From contig NC_057763.1 in the NCBI RefSeq assembly GCF_010389155.1, forward strand, positions 42,514,645 through 42,578,644: DNA of 64,000 nt, given 5' to 3'. The DNA is from Erigeron canadensis (lineage: Eukaryota > Streptophyta > Magnoliopsida > Asterales > Asteraceae). Position numbers and translations under genes: made by a program. Positions 24,395 to 35,240 of the stretch are shown piece after piece. The notes under the pieces were generated by a model that ran no database searches, had not been told where the DNA came from, and saw nothing but the letters and a program-made list of their open reading frames with translations. Positions within the stretch are counted from its first letter, which is position 1; the number at the start of each line of letters is the position of its first letter.

Positions 24395-24874
24395 TTAAAA
24401 ATCGAAACTCATCTAATAGTCATTGTTTCTTTATTGTATAATTAAACTTATTAAAGACTCTCATATATATAGATGATTACATCTTTTATTTAAGTATGAG
24501 TTAAGTCGATTTTAAGCCCTTTTTATATTATAAATAATATGAATTATTTTATTCAAACCCTTTCTTACGAGTACATTTCAAAATTTATGATTTCTTTTTT
24601 TTAAAATTGTTTTAGTATAATTGCGGTACATGTTCAATGTAAATTTATATAAAAATGATTCATTTATTGGTTATTTTGAAAAACTTTACAAATATATGTA
24701 AAAAGATAAAATATAATAAATTAAAATACAAATGATAATAATAGATTAAAAAAAATACATGATAATGATAATTAGATTGTAGAACTATGTTATATAGATA
24801 GTAGATTTGTTGTTCAAATTAAAATAAAAGGAAACTCTCACTATCTTAATATATATATATTATAAGACAGTTGA

Positions 24875-25680
24875 ACTAATGACTTATTAACTAATTAAAT
24901 TGCTTAATTTCATCAAATTGACTTTCGCTTATGTCATCATTTAGAGTAACTATAAAATAAAAATCCTAATAATCATTATCCAAATATATTATTATTATAT
25001 TAGTGTTTATATTAATTTGTAGAAAAAGTCTCATTAATTTACACTTTTTTTATTTTCCATCAATAATTTACACTTTTTAGCCCTGAATACTTAATTTATA
25101 TTTATTTTACCCCTTAACTTGAGAGAATTATTTAAAATTTACGAGCATGGTACCCGCGCAATGTGGCGACGAGCCGGCAATGACAGTGGTGGCGGCATCT
25201 ATTGGTGTAGGTAAAAGTATTTGATTTGAAGGGGTTAGTGGAGATATTTTACAATATACTAAACTAATGGTGTAATTTAATATTATGAGTTGATGGTGAT
25301 TTAATTCATTAAGGGTATTATGGTCAGTTCGTATGTCCCATTTATGTAAACTTTCAACATATGGGTTATAATTTTTATATAGTATTATAAATAATCATTT
25401 AATTAATTAAAATAATTTTAACATATGAAATATTGTCTACAAAAAACTATGATCAAAACTTAATGACTTATTAATCAATTCAGTCGTTCAATTTCATCAA
25501 ATTAAATTCTGCTTATGCCATTATTTAATTTAATAATAAATTAAAAATCTTGATAATCATTGTCCAAATATATAATTATATTAGTAATTGTATTAATATC
25601 TTTAGAAAAAAGTCTTATTAATTTACATTTTTTTGTTTGTCATCAATAATAGATTAATTTTTAATAAAATATAATTATTA
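24875..25680. repeat. Diverged direct duplication flanking a Helitron copy
   Basis: About 24875-25075 and 25455-25660 are similar in the same orientation. Shared words are AATGACTTATTAA, AATTTCATCAAATT, TAATCATTNTCCAAATATAT and AAAAGTCTNATTAATTTACA. The Helitron-like copy 25142-25391 lies between them. Confidence 0.5.
25142..25391 (-). mobile_element. Short Helitron-like element (family 3, copy 2)
   Basis: On the minus strand it ends CGCGGGTACCATGCTCG (last bases mutated from CTAG) and begins near TTATAATACTATATAAAA. The core is GGTGGCGGCATCTATTGG on the plus strand. It is an inverted relative of 24147-24394 and of 34517-34745. Confidence 0.5.
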
Positions 25681-25809
25681 ATATTTAGTTTAATATTTAA
25701 TATAAACACAATTTGAAGTCTAGATACATATCCGAAACATAATAACAGATGACGATATACAACATCCTTATCCTAAACACAAATGGATCACTGAACATGG
25801 GACGATCAC

Positions 25810-28800
25810 TGTAACACCCCGACTACGGCGGAAACACGAGATGCCACAGAACGACATGGTACAAAAGATTAAATGAAAAACATCTTAATTAAAGTCTTAA
25901 AACCATTCCAAATTAAACGATTACATAGTTCAAAGTAAAGTGTTAACAACCATTACATAAGTCCAAATCCGAATAAAGGATAAACTGTTTGCATTACAGG
26001 TCTTCGTTCACCAAACAAACACAATGTCCAAAAGCGGTCCATAAGCAAACCTACTGCTCTAAACCTGAAACGCATGAAGAAAAAGTGTCAACTACGAGAG
26101 TTGAGTGAATTCATAGGTTTTTAACTAATACAATAAGCATATATACACATCATAACAAAATAAATTAGGAATCACCAATACCCATGAATATTTCCAATTC
26201 ATCCTTTGATAATCGTTTGTTCAATTTAATTTTTAACCCATGTAAATAAATCCTTGTCATATGACCACAAGGGTCTAATTTCATTTTCTTAGATGAGTAA
26301 ATGCTTGAGCCACTACTACTACCATTTTATTCAATTCCGATTACAATCCAATAATTCAATTCATAGCACAAGCTGTCAATCAAGGGCCGTAAAAATAATA
26401 ACAATAATGATAATGGGTCGTGCCATGGAGACGCCCGATTATCTTAAGGTAGTTAGAACACCCGGGGGCCAGACTAGAAGTGGAGGTTGTCACGAAGGCA
26501 ACCAACCTTCCAATGGTACGCTTTGGGTGGGCGGACGAAACCTAGTTGCGCAACTAACTAACTACAGGCCTCCACTTTCGGAGTAAATAGTAGTGTACCG
26601 AACGTCGCGGTTTGACAGAACTCAAGCTCATCACATAAATCCTTTATTATCATGAACATACAAAACAATTTCATTTCATACTCATATATCAAGAATCATT
26701 TCATATAACAAACTCTCTTTCAAGAAACCTTGTATATATAGAAAGTAGTTTCATTTATAATGCTTTTCACCCCGAAAGTAAAACACGTAAAAGAGTTTGA
26801 AAGGGGGCTATGACTCACTTGATTTGAGAGTAATGGGGGCTGATCAAATACGAGATGTGCGCCTAGTGGTGTCGTCCCTCAAGCAAGCCTAAACCATGGT
26901 ATTCAAATATACACAACGTAAGTGCGTGTTACATGAACTAGTGAACTAGATCATGAGATTTATGCTAGTAGGCTTGCCTATCCTTGGTTGTTACTTAATT
27001 ATGGAATCAAGGTGCATTATGATGTTTAAGATGTTTGGTTGAATTGGAATTGATGGTAAGAGTAGTTTTTGCGTTAAGCGTTTTTGCGCGTTTGTTGGGA
27101 TTTCGGTAATTCGGCTTTGATTCGCGAGATTTCTTTTGCACACTTTGCTTTGTACTATTATTTGATATTGGTACTGTAGTATTTTGGATTTTAAAATATA
27201 TTTCCTGATTCATATTAATTTCCTTGATTTATTATTATTTAATTAATTATTTATTTCATTTATTCATTAATTAATTAAATAATTCCTTATAATGATTCTT
27301 AGGTTCTTAAATTACCTTTAAAATTTATGGATAATTATATTTGGATTATCTACTGATTATTATGTTCTTAAACTTGTAATATTATATTTTATTTATTTAT
27401 TTAGGCTTTACTATTAATTATTTAATAATAGTAATTAATTAGTGATGTTAACTTAGTTATTTATTCTTAAATTATGTAAAACTTGTTTCTCTCCTTGAAA
27501 TTATTTTTCTCCAGTAGGTTTAGGTTATCTTAACATTAGTTATGTGATTTTGTCCAAGTTCATGATTTATATAATTTATTATTGATTTATTTATTCCTTA
27601 AAATCCCTTTTTAAATTCACTAAATTATAAAAACACTTAGAAATCATCACAAGAGCTTTTGTCCAAAAATTCCAGGCCTTTTTAGGCAACTTTTATCAAT
27701 AAAAATTTGTAACCATTCAACCTCTCTTGTATCCTTATAATTTGAGGACTTTTAAACGTAAAATCGTTTACCGAAATAGTGATTTTTGCCTCATTTCTCA
27801 ACCAAATTAAATGCTTCAAAAGGGATTTTTTGTTCCTATTTCATTTTGTCCAGAATATCCATCATAATTTGATGTCCTAAGTCGTGATTGTGGTGGTGGT
27901 GTGCTATGTGCAATTTTGTGCTTTCGGTTGGTGATTATTTGACCTGAAAAGACGATTTTTGAGCTTATTCTTGCCACGCATCAAATGACTTGAGTTTTAT
28001 ACTTTTAATATGTCATATTTCCAGTATGTTCATCACATTTTCATGGTCATAAAGTCATGGTGCATGTGTGTGCTCAAAATGCATTTTAACAAGCTTTCGG
28101 TTCTCGATTTCAAGCCTATTTTGCCTTGTTTGGTTCCATAATCATATTTTTTTTTATTACCATAATTTTTCCAGAATATTAACTTTGATATTAACACATT
28201 TTTCACTTATGACAAGCCTAATTTCATCTCATAATCCAAACAACAATCCAACCTTCTTAAATCTAGCATATATGCACTTAAATCAATACTTTTTAACATA
28301 AAGTTTTAACCATCAAAAATCCATCAACATAAAAAATATTTTTCATGAAATATTCCAGAAATATATATGCAAATATTTATACAACATGTTCTTCTTTTTT
28401 TAAAAAGAAAAGTTACTTTACAAACTATCAACACATATCCACCTTTTTGATGCTAGCTTTTATAGATCCAACACTTTGTCAACAAAATCTATATTTTCAT
28501 AAAATTTTCCAGAAATATAACCCTCATATTATTCATAAATATAACCATTTTTCAAAGGAAAAATCACATCAAGAACTACTAAACATATATCCACACTTTT
28601 GGGTCTTAAACTAGTTGAATCCTTGGATCTTTCTTCATGGATTCAACATGCATGAGCATGGAAAGAAAGATCCTATCAACTTTGCCTTCATCAAGTGTAT
28701 ATTCAAGAGAAACATGAAGAAAACATGGACTTTTGATAAAACCTTTTTAATATAAACAAGAATAAGATTAATCTAATAAAGAAATTAAGATATATACCCT

Positions 28801-29777
28801 TGAAGAACACTTTGAGATGAAGAAAAGATGGCAGAAAATCGTGACTAAAATGGCTCCAAAAACCCTTGTTCAAACCTTGCAACAACCCTTATTCTATAGC
28901 TTAATCAAACCCTTTGTTAATCTAGCCTAAACCCTTATTAATAGTATAAGTTTAAGTTGGATTTTTGCCTTGTTCTTGCTCTCCTTTGGCTGCCGAAAAT
29001 GATGAAGAAAAGAGGGAGAAGAAAGAGTTTTTGAGAGAGAATTGATTAGTGTGTGTGAAATGGGTGTGTAGTGTGTGTTGGAGTGGTGAGTTCCAAGACT
29101 AAAAGCATGCAAAGAAATTTGAAATGGAGTGATGTATGTGTGTGTAGGAGGCCGGCCATGGGGGGGTATTGAAAGGGTTTTTCCTTTTTTTTTTATATAA
29201 TTATTGTATAAGTTGTTGTGTAAGTATATGTTAATTATGTATTTGTTTTGTAAGTGTTTAGTTAGTTAAGTGTAAGTATTTGGTTGTTTTAGTTAGGAAT
29301 GTGTATATATGTGCATAAGTCATGTACATTTATGTGTATGGATATATTTTTGTATTTTTAGTTGGTTACATAGGTCATTGGTTGTAAATTTGTATTAATT
29401 TTTAAGCTTATATGCTTACTTATTAAGTTTCCGACGCTTTTACGTACATAATACTTCCAATTATATTTTTAGTTGAAAATTTTATTTATCATGATCATAT
29501 CTTCTTGATTTGGTTTTATTTTTGATTTGCTGGGCATTCCATAGGAATTTTGATTGGTATCTCAATTGGCGAATCTTAAGTTATTATTATCGTATCGATT
29601 GATCACCTCTAAAAATTTTTGTTCCGAGGTATTTTCATTAGGAAATTCTTATACATATCATTAGCTTTAGATTACTAATTTGGGGCATTACCTACTAGCT
29701 TCAAGTATAACTATGGCTTGCGGGAACGTAGACACCCTAACTAGCACATATATAGTATTAAAAGTACGGTTGTTACA
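25810..29777. mobile_element. Solo LTR (3968 bp) with perfect 5-bp target duplication
   Basis: It starts TGTAACACCCCGACTACGGC and ends CGGTTGTTACA, so the termini TGTAACA/TGTTACA are perfect inverted repeats with TG...CA ends. It is flanked by ATCAC at 25805-25809 and 29778-29782. It has no polyprotein frames; the reading frames inside are chance or AT-rich. The long LTR with a TGTAACACCC start suggests a Ty3/gypsy element, perhaps a chromovirus, but this is inference. The inside has loosely repeated segments around 28165-28620 (TTCCAGAAATAT and CACATATCCAC recur). Orientation cannot be fixed from the ends. Confidence 0.85.
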
Positions 29778-29782
29778 ATCAC

Positions 29783-30595
29783 ATAACGAAGCACGATTTA
29801 CAATAGAGAGTTACTTGAATACTGAAAACAAATCAATAGGAATTTCATTCAAGATTCATTCTATCTCTCAATCAAAAAGGTATATAATTTTATCTTTTTT
29901 TATATATTAGTTTTGCCTATTAATGTTTAAAGCTACAATTGTCACTCAAATCAAGAATCCTAATTGTTATCAAAAAATATAAAAAAACATTCTTAATTGT
30001 TAATTAATTATCATAGCACAGGTGATTGAAAATAAACTTATTCATCTTATGAGTGTGTCAAGTACAATATTACAAGTATGTTTATAAAATAATTCTAAAT
30101 TAGCTTTCGTAATAATACCATGAGTATAACTTGTTAAAAAAATTCTAACATTCTATAATAGAGAAAATTATTATAGCACATGCCTTGTGGAATGACTACG
30201 ACAAACAATTCCACCAATTATTATACTGCAATTTGCAAAATATACACTTGGAGCTGTATATCTTCAAACTTAATATTGTAAATTCCGTGTCAAGTGTTGG
30301 ACATGGGTCTAAAATCTAGTAATTAATATGTGTAAATCATATAAAAGCTATCCAAAATAAATAGAAATATTTATTGTAAGGTAACAAAAATTGTCGACAG
30401 ATACCTTACATAAAATTGTCAATCAAATTAAATAATATACGTATTATACGTATGAAAATTGGAAAGAAACAATGTATGTAAAGTTTTAAGTTTAGCATAA
30501 TAAAAGGATTAATGTTGTGTTTACTTAATAATAAATTTGATAATGATACAATTATTTTGATCTAATGATTCTAAATCAAAGTTGGAACTTATCCA
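29783..30595. other. AT-rich repeat-derived DNA, no gene
   Basis: Continues the sequence style seen left of the solo LTR; 30506-30580 resembles 23701-23780 and 24065-24130. No gene was seen. Confidence 0.4.
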
Positions 30596-31175
30596 GTAGT
30601 CAGGCCCGTCCAATGGACGGGTAGTCTCAAAATATATTAATCAAAGCTAAAAAATTGGAATTCAAATATATTAAATAGATATACCGAAATCAACTTGAAA
30701 ATTTGCTAGCTGAATAGCCATTCCATCGGTCAAAATACTCCAAAAGTTATCCGCCCAACGAATAAACATACGAAAATTAACTCCATATAAATATTGATTT
30801 CAGTTTACCCCTTTTTTCAACTTTAGTTAAATAAAATATTTACAGTTTATTATATTCTAAAAGTGTAAACTATATATATAAAAGTATAATTAAATATAAA
30901 TTAGGTTAAAATGTAAATTGGTGATGGAAAATCAAAAAGTGTAAGTTAATTATTTTAAATTGGGTTAAAGTGTAAATTGGTGATGAGAAACTAAAAAGTA
31001 TAAATTAATTGTTTTAGATTGGGGTTAAAGTGTAAATTGGTGATGAAAAACCAAAAAGTGTAAATTAATTTAGATTAGTATTAAAAAAATTAAAGGATTA
31101 ATAAGGAGGAAGGATTAGACTCAAAGAGGTGGATTAGGGGTGCCAAATGTACCTCTAACTCTCTCTTTTAGTTAT
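30596..31175 (-). mobile_element. Candidate Helitron-like element with hairpin and tandem repeat
   Basis: A perfect hairpin word, CCCGTCCAATGGACGGG, lies at about 30605-30621, placed as a Helitron 3' hairpin would be on the minus strand (then CCTGACTACTGG). The right side, read on the minus strand, has AAAAGAGAGAGTTAGAGGTA. Canonical termini are not clear, so this is tentative. Confidence 0.3.
30905..31072. repeat. Three tandem copies of a ~60-bp unit
   Basis: Units begin GGTTAAA(A/G)TGTAAATTGG near 30904, 30963 and 31023. Each contains GGTGATG, AAAAAGT and AATTAATT. Period is about 60 bp with a few differences per copy. Confidence 0.8.
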
Positions 31176-31560
31176 ATTAGCCTTAGTTCATCAGTTGGGC
31201 TAAGTGTGGGCTAAAGCATTAAATAGTTCTACACCGGATGTATCTGGATTTTAGACTTTTTAAATATACTAAAATAAATGATGATTCTTGTGGGCATTTC
31301 ACTCTCCTTTTGAGCGCAGTCAACAAACTTCACGATGTTCCAGTTGGTATGTGGAGTCTGGGTTGATGGATTAGTTAACCAAATTCTACATTTAAAAAAA
31401 AAAAAGCCCCTATATGCAATGTCAGCTTAACAATATTTGTGACTTTAAGCAACACCAAGATTTGGAGGCCTTTTCTATAGTAAATTAAAGAAGTAATTAA
31501 ACTTTTATGTTAATTTATCTGTAAATACAAAATCATAAAATAGTATGTATATATATGTGT
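31176..31560. other. Intergenic, no feature seen
   Basis: A poly-A run lies near 31395. No coding potential was recognised. Confidence 0.5.
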
Positions 31561-31770
31561 AGGGAAAAAAGTGTGTTTAAAGAGAGTTGGGTTTTTCCCA
31601 CAGTTGTTGGGTTCGACTCTCATGAGTAACAAGTTTGTGGGTTTTTTCCTTGAATCACCTGTAACGGCTCATGGTCTACATCTCGTAGTCTAGAGTACGT
31701 GCAGGGCTTCACCATTATACGGTGAGGTGTTCTCTAATATCGATTACCGACTAACTGTTAAAAAAAAGAA
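31561..31770 (+). mobile_element. Possible SINE
   Basis: A box B-like GGGTTCGACTCTC lies near 31609. It is followed by CACCTGTAACGGCTCATGG, a CTACATCTCGTAG stem and GGTGAGGTGTTCTC, then a short A-rich 3' end. This layout resembles plant SINEs, but box A is weak and no target duplication was identified. Confidence 0.4.
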
Positions 31771-33590
31771 GGAGGGAGAGTTTTGGCGTGGAGTCGTTTA
31801 TACTTTCCAATACCACACACAGTCACTGCACACATATACTAAGGACCCTTTGTTAGACATGCCCAAAAGCAAAAAGACCAGCCTATAAAAAGCCCATTAA
31901 TTAAAATAAACTAGCCCAAAATTTAGATAAAATGTGGGGCCTTAGTTTTCGTAGGCCTAAAGTAGCCGCCTAACCCAAATTGCATATTGGGCCGGCCCTG
32001 CCTATATGAAATAACGACCACTTCGATCATAACAAGTCATACAATTGTGTAAAAAAGTGCCATGTTGTTATTCTAGAATGAGTAGCCAATATTACCTTCT
32101 ACGAGCTCACGAGCCCAATCAAGTTTTGATTAAAACGGGCTACAAAACTACAATCCTGTTTATTTTTTTAAACGACTGAATTTATTAAAAAATATATGTA
32201 TCGATTATGTATTTATGTTAATACATATATTTTTTGTTTATAAAATGATAAAACAAACAGTTTTTAATCGACTGAATTTAAGACAATTTTTTTAGTATGT
32301 CGATCATAGTAAGTGGTTAATTAATCTGGCCTGTATAGTAAGCACATTCATGCAAGAAGCCAAGAACCCTCTATTTATTACACTACTAACAACCAACCAC
32401 CCGCCAGACACTTAACTATTTACCTCTCTTCTATGGCATTGTGTTGGTTCAACCATGTGTGGTCTAAAAAAGTTGATGTCCATACCATACTATAGTCTTT
32501 CCCCCAGCAATCATTTCAGGGACACCTTTTGTTCACCACACCCAATAGTATTATACACACGTACTTTAATTATATAATACTAGAATTCTAGAAACTAGAA
32601 ATGATAAAACAAATGGGCCAAATCATCACAGCTTAGTTTGTTAGATATGAAGTTTAGTTTTGTTAATTAACATCAATAAGATCAATGATGAGTAGTTAGT
32701 GTAATGGTTTGAAATTATCCGGATGACTTATAGGTTTAAAGTTTAAATCCTTATTCAACCAACCTTGAGATATATATATATATATATATATATTAATTCT
32801 ATGAGGGCTTGGAAATAAAGAATAATATTGGTATTAAGTCTTCGTCAATTCCAGTGCAACAATTTAGAGAAACTCTTTTTTCGTTATCTTTATAGAATCT
32901 ATTATAGATTCATGTGACCAGTTAATGCAAGAACTATAAATAAAAGACCAAACACGTTCAAGTCTGAGCCGGCAGGGTTTAGCCCTATTAATCGTCGTGC
33001 TTTCGAACGGATTAGTTGGGAGTTTCCGTCAATTGGGTATTTGAAATAGGTAATTCTATCAAGGGAGGTCTCTCTCACAGACCCGGTTAAGACAACGTAT
33101 GCTAGACATTTCACAATCGAATCGCGACATGAAGTTTCAAGCGAAAGTCACCTTTTAAAAAAAAATTAATATCAATGAGCTTGTATAATAAAAAGAAATT
33201 CTGTCGAGTATATAATTTTCATGTAGATCGGTCTAGGTCACAAAAGTATTACTGCAAAAGTATTTACATTTTGTCATGTTGAAGATAAAACCGATCGATA
33301 GAGAATGATACTAGATAGATCGTCGACCATTATATTTTGAACAAATAAACAAAGATGCCATGTTTGCTGACGTGTTTACGTTGTGTTAATATATTATACC
33401 ATTTTCTTAAAAGCATATAATATACTCGTAATAAATAAACTAAAATGCTTCTTGTTAACTTTACAACACCAAAGAGGCAAAGACAATAAAACAATATATA
33501 TTCTTTAGCCCATCGCCATTTATTGTTTTCTCCGTATTTATTATTTTTACAACCTACTTTTAACAACTCGTCACATTCTAGCCCGTTTTC
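31771..33590. other. Intergenic with SINE-like and unexplained repeat blocks
   Basis: 32690-32770 has a tRNA-like head (TAGTTAGTGTAATGG, then GTTTAAATCC), followed by an (AT)n tract at about 32770-32794. 32925-33130 is a higher-GC block (GAGCCGGCAGGGTTTAGCCC, then GGTCTCTCTCACAGACCCGG) that looks like a dispersed repeat of unknown type. No gene was recognised. Confidence 0.35.
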
Positions 33591-33591
33591 C

Positions 33592-33606
33592 AGCCTATAA
33601 ATACCA
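33592..33606 (+). promoter_or_regulatory. TATA box of the DUF7722-type gene
   Basis: CCTATAAATACC lies about 30 nt before the A-rich leader (AGACAGAATATTAACAAAAC) of the small gene at 33680. Confidence 0.6.
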
Positions 33607-33679
33607 ACATTGGAGAACTTTCGTTTGTAGACAGAATATTAACAAAACAAAGCAGCAGCAAATCAAAAGGACTTAATTA

Positions 33680-33901
33680 ATGGGGTCTTTGGCACACCCG
33701 ATCCCTAATGGCCATCAAGTAAAAGATCATTGTGGGTATTTCGAGATGCCGTTGCACTACCCACGATACACAAGAGCAGAATACGAGACTATGCCCGAGT
33801 GGAAGCTTGATTGCTTGCTCAAATCTTATGGCCTCCCAATAACCGGGGACGTGAACCAAAAGAGGAAGTTTGCTATGGGCGCATTTTTGTGGCAGTACTA
33901 A
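33680..33901 (+). CDS. Small DUF7722-type protein, 73 aa
   Basis: A single-exon frame starting MGSLAHPIPNG. The conserved block of this small plant family, as I recall it, is present: FEMPLHYPRY (about 21-30), YETMPEWKLDCLL (about 35-47), YGLPITGDV (about 50-58) and KRKFAMGAFLW (about 61-71). No signal peptide or membrane segment is seen. Charged and aromatic residues are well spread, unlike the AT-rich chance frames nearby. A TATA box sits about 75 nt upstream of the ATG, and AATAAGG about 60 nt after the stop could act as a polyadenylation signal. The function of the family is not known to me. The gene stands alone between repeat-rich spacers and the gamma-tubulin gene. Confidence 0.82.
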   Translation: MGSLAHPIPNGHQVKDHCGYFEMPLHYPRYTRAEYETMPEWKLDCLLKSYGLPITGDVNQKRKFAMGAFLWQY

Positions 33902-33959
33902 GTTTTTGTTACTTGTTTAGTTGTTGATGTAACTATTTGTTTTTAATTTGTAACGTTGA

Positions 33960-34516
33960 ATAAGGTATAATTCTAGATTAAGTTGAAAAATATTTTCATC
34001 ATGTATGTCGATTGTTTTCTGTTACTAGTTAGTTATAATTCTCTATTTGTAAATTCGCGTTCTTGTTTGATAAGCATGTCGGTAACATAACCTTTGTCAT
34101 GATGTAACAATATGAAATGTAATGGCCTATCTGCGTTTTTCCTGTTCCTTTAGTGATTTACCATATCTTGGTCTCGTTGTAGGTCGTAAACTATTGAGTA
34201 AAAGTAAATAACACATGCAAGCTCAGCTAAACAAGTTTATTACTATACCAAAAGTAAATGTTAAAAAAAAAACTATATCATATCAAAAGTATTTTTATAT
34301 CAGTATTAATCATTCCTGAATAATTTATTCTTACTCCATGGGCCAATTAGTATTGTATATGGGCTTAATGATGGCTTTAATTAGGTGGATCATGTGTGGG
34401 CGACACGACTGGACTAAGGTTTTTTTTCTTGTTATGTTGATTTTCTAATTTATATATTGGTAGATGTTAGATAACATTTTTTAAGTTGGTCCGTTTTGTA
34501 TTTGATATATGATCTA
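33960..34516. other. 3' flank of the DUF7722-type gene, no feature seen
   Basis: AT-rich spacer; no gene or repeat with ends was recognised before the Helitron at 34517. Confidence 0.5.
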
Positions 34517-34745
34517 CTAGCACGGTACCCGTGATGACGGTTGGTGGTGTCAGTGACGGGCTGTCATGGTGGTGACTATTGGTGGTGGTGACAATGTCGA
34601 AGGGTACAGACTAATGTACATGTAAATGTGTAGTGAAAATATTTAGAAGATAAAGGACCCATGGTGTAAATTAATTCATTAAGGGTAAAATGGTCGCGCA
34701 ACTCTTCTTTTCAAGGGGTGTATAATTTTTATATAGTAGTATAGA
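34517..34745 (-). mobile_element. Short Helitron (family 3, copy 3), 229 bp
   Basis: On the minus strand it begins A|TCTATACTACTATATAAAAA (34745) and ends CACGGGTACCGTGCTAG|T (34517), with a short hairpin (CACGGGTACCGTG) just before the CTAG. These are canonical Helitron termini between A and T. The core is rich in GGTGGTG, as in the copies at 24147 and 25142. It is the best-preserved of the three and lies about 370 bp upstream of the gamma-tubulin TATA box. Confidence 0.7.
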
Positions 34746-35116
34746 TAAAAAGATAAGTCTAACTTAAAAAGTCATGGTTAAAAGAAATTTTCCAAGCTTT
34801 TCATTTTTAAAAATATTATACAAGCAAAGTTTGGTGTATAAATATTAAATACTACGTTTATAAGTTTCATTGTTTTTTCGAGTTTAAATCATAAATTATA
34901 GAAAATGATTGATTAAGCTAAAATATAGACCTCAAGAATATATTATCATATATTTGACATAAATTATATTGTCATTTTGAATTTTTTTTCTTCTAGAAAA
35001 GAAGAAATGATTGAAAAATGAAATAACATGAAATCGTTCTTTGTTTTCAATTCGTAGATTTTTTTATATTTCAGCATAAATTTGGCACTTTCTCTAAATA
35101 TATATTTATTTTTTAA

Positions 35117-35130
35117 ACTATAAAAAGCAC
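35117..35130 (+). promoter_or_regulatory. TATA box of the gamma-tubulin gene
   Basis: ACTATAAAAAGCAC lies about 120 nt before the ATG at 35241. The transcript would start near 35150, with a purine-rich leader. Confidence 0.5.
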
Positions 35131-35240
35131 TGCCGTCCCCGCCAGACACACACACACTTACACTAGTTTGATTGAAATAACAAAAGAAAGAAGTTCCAAA
35201 ACCCTAAAAAGAAAAGAAGGAAATCAATATAAAAAAAATC

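Noticed and set aside
26293..29910. Several 60-97 codon frames
   Set aside because: Nearly all lie inside the solo LTR (one just to its right), are AT-rich or low-complexity, and match no gag-pol or host domain.
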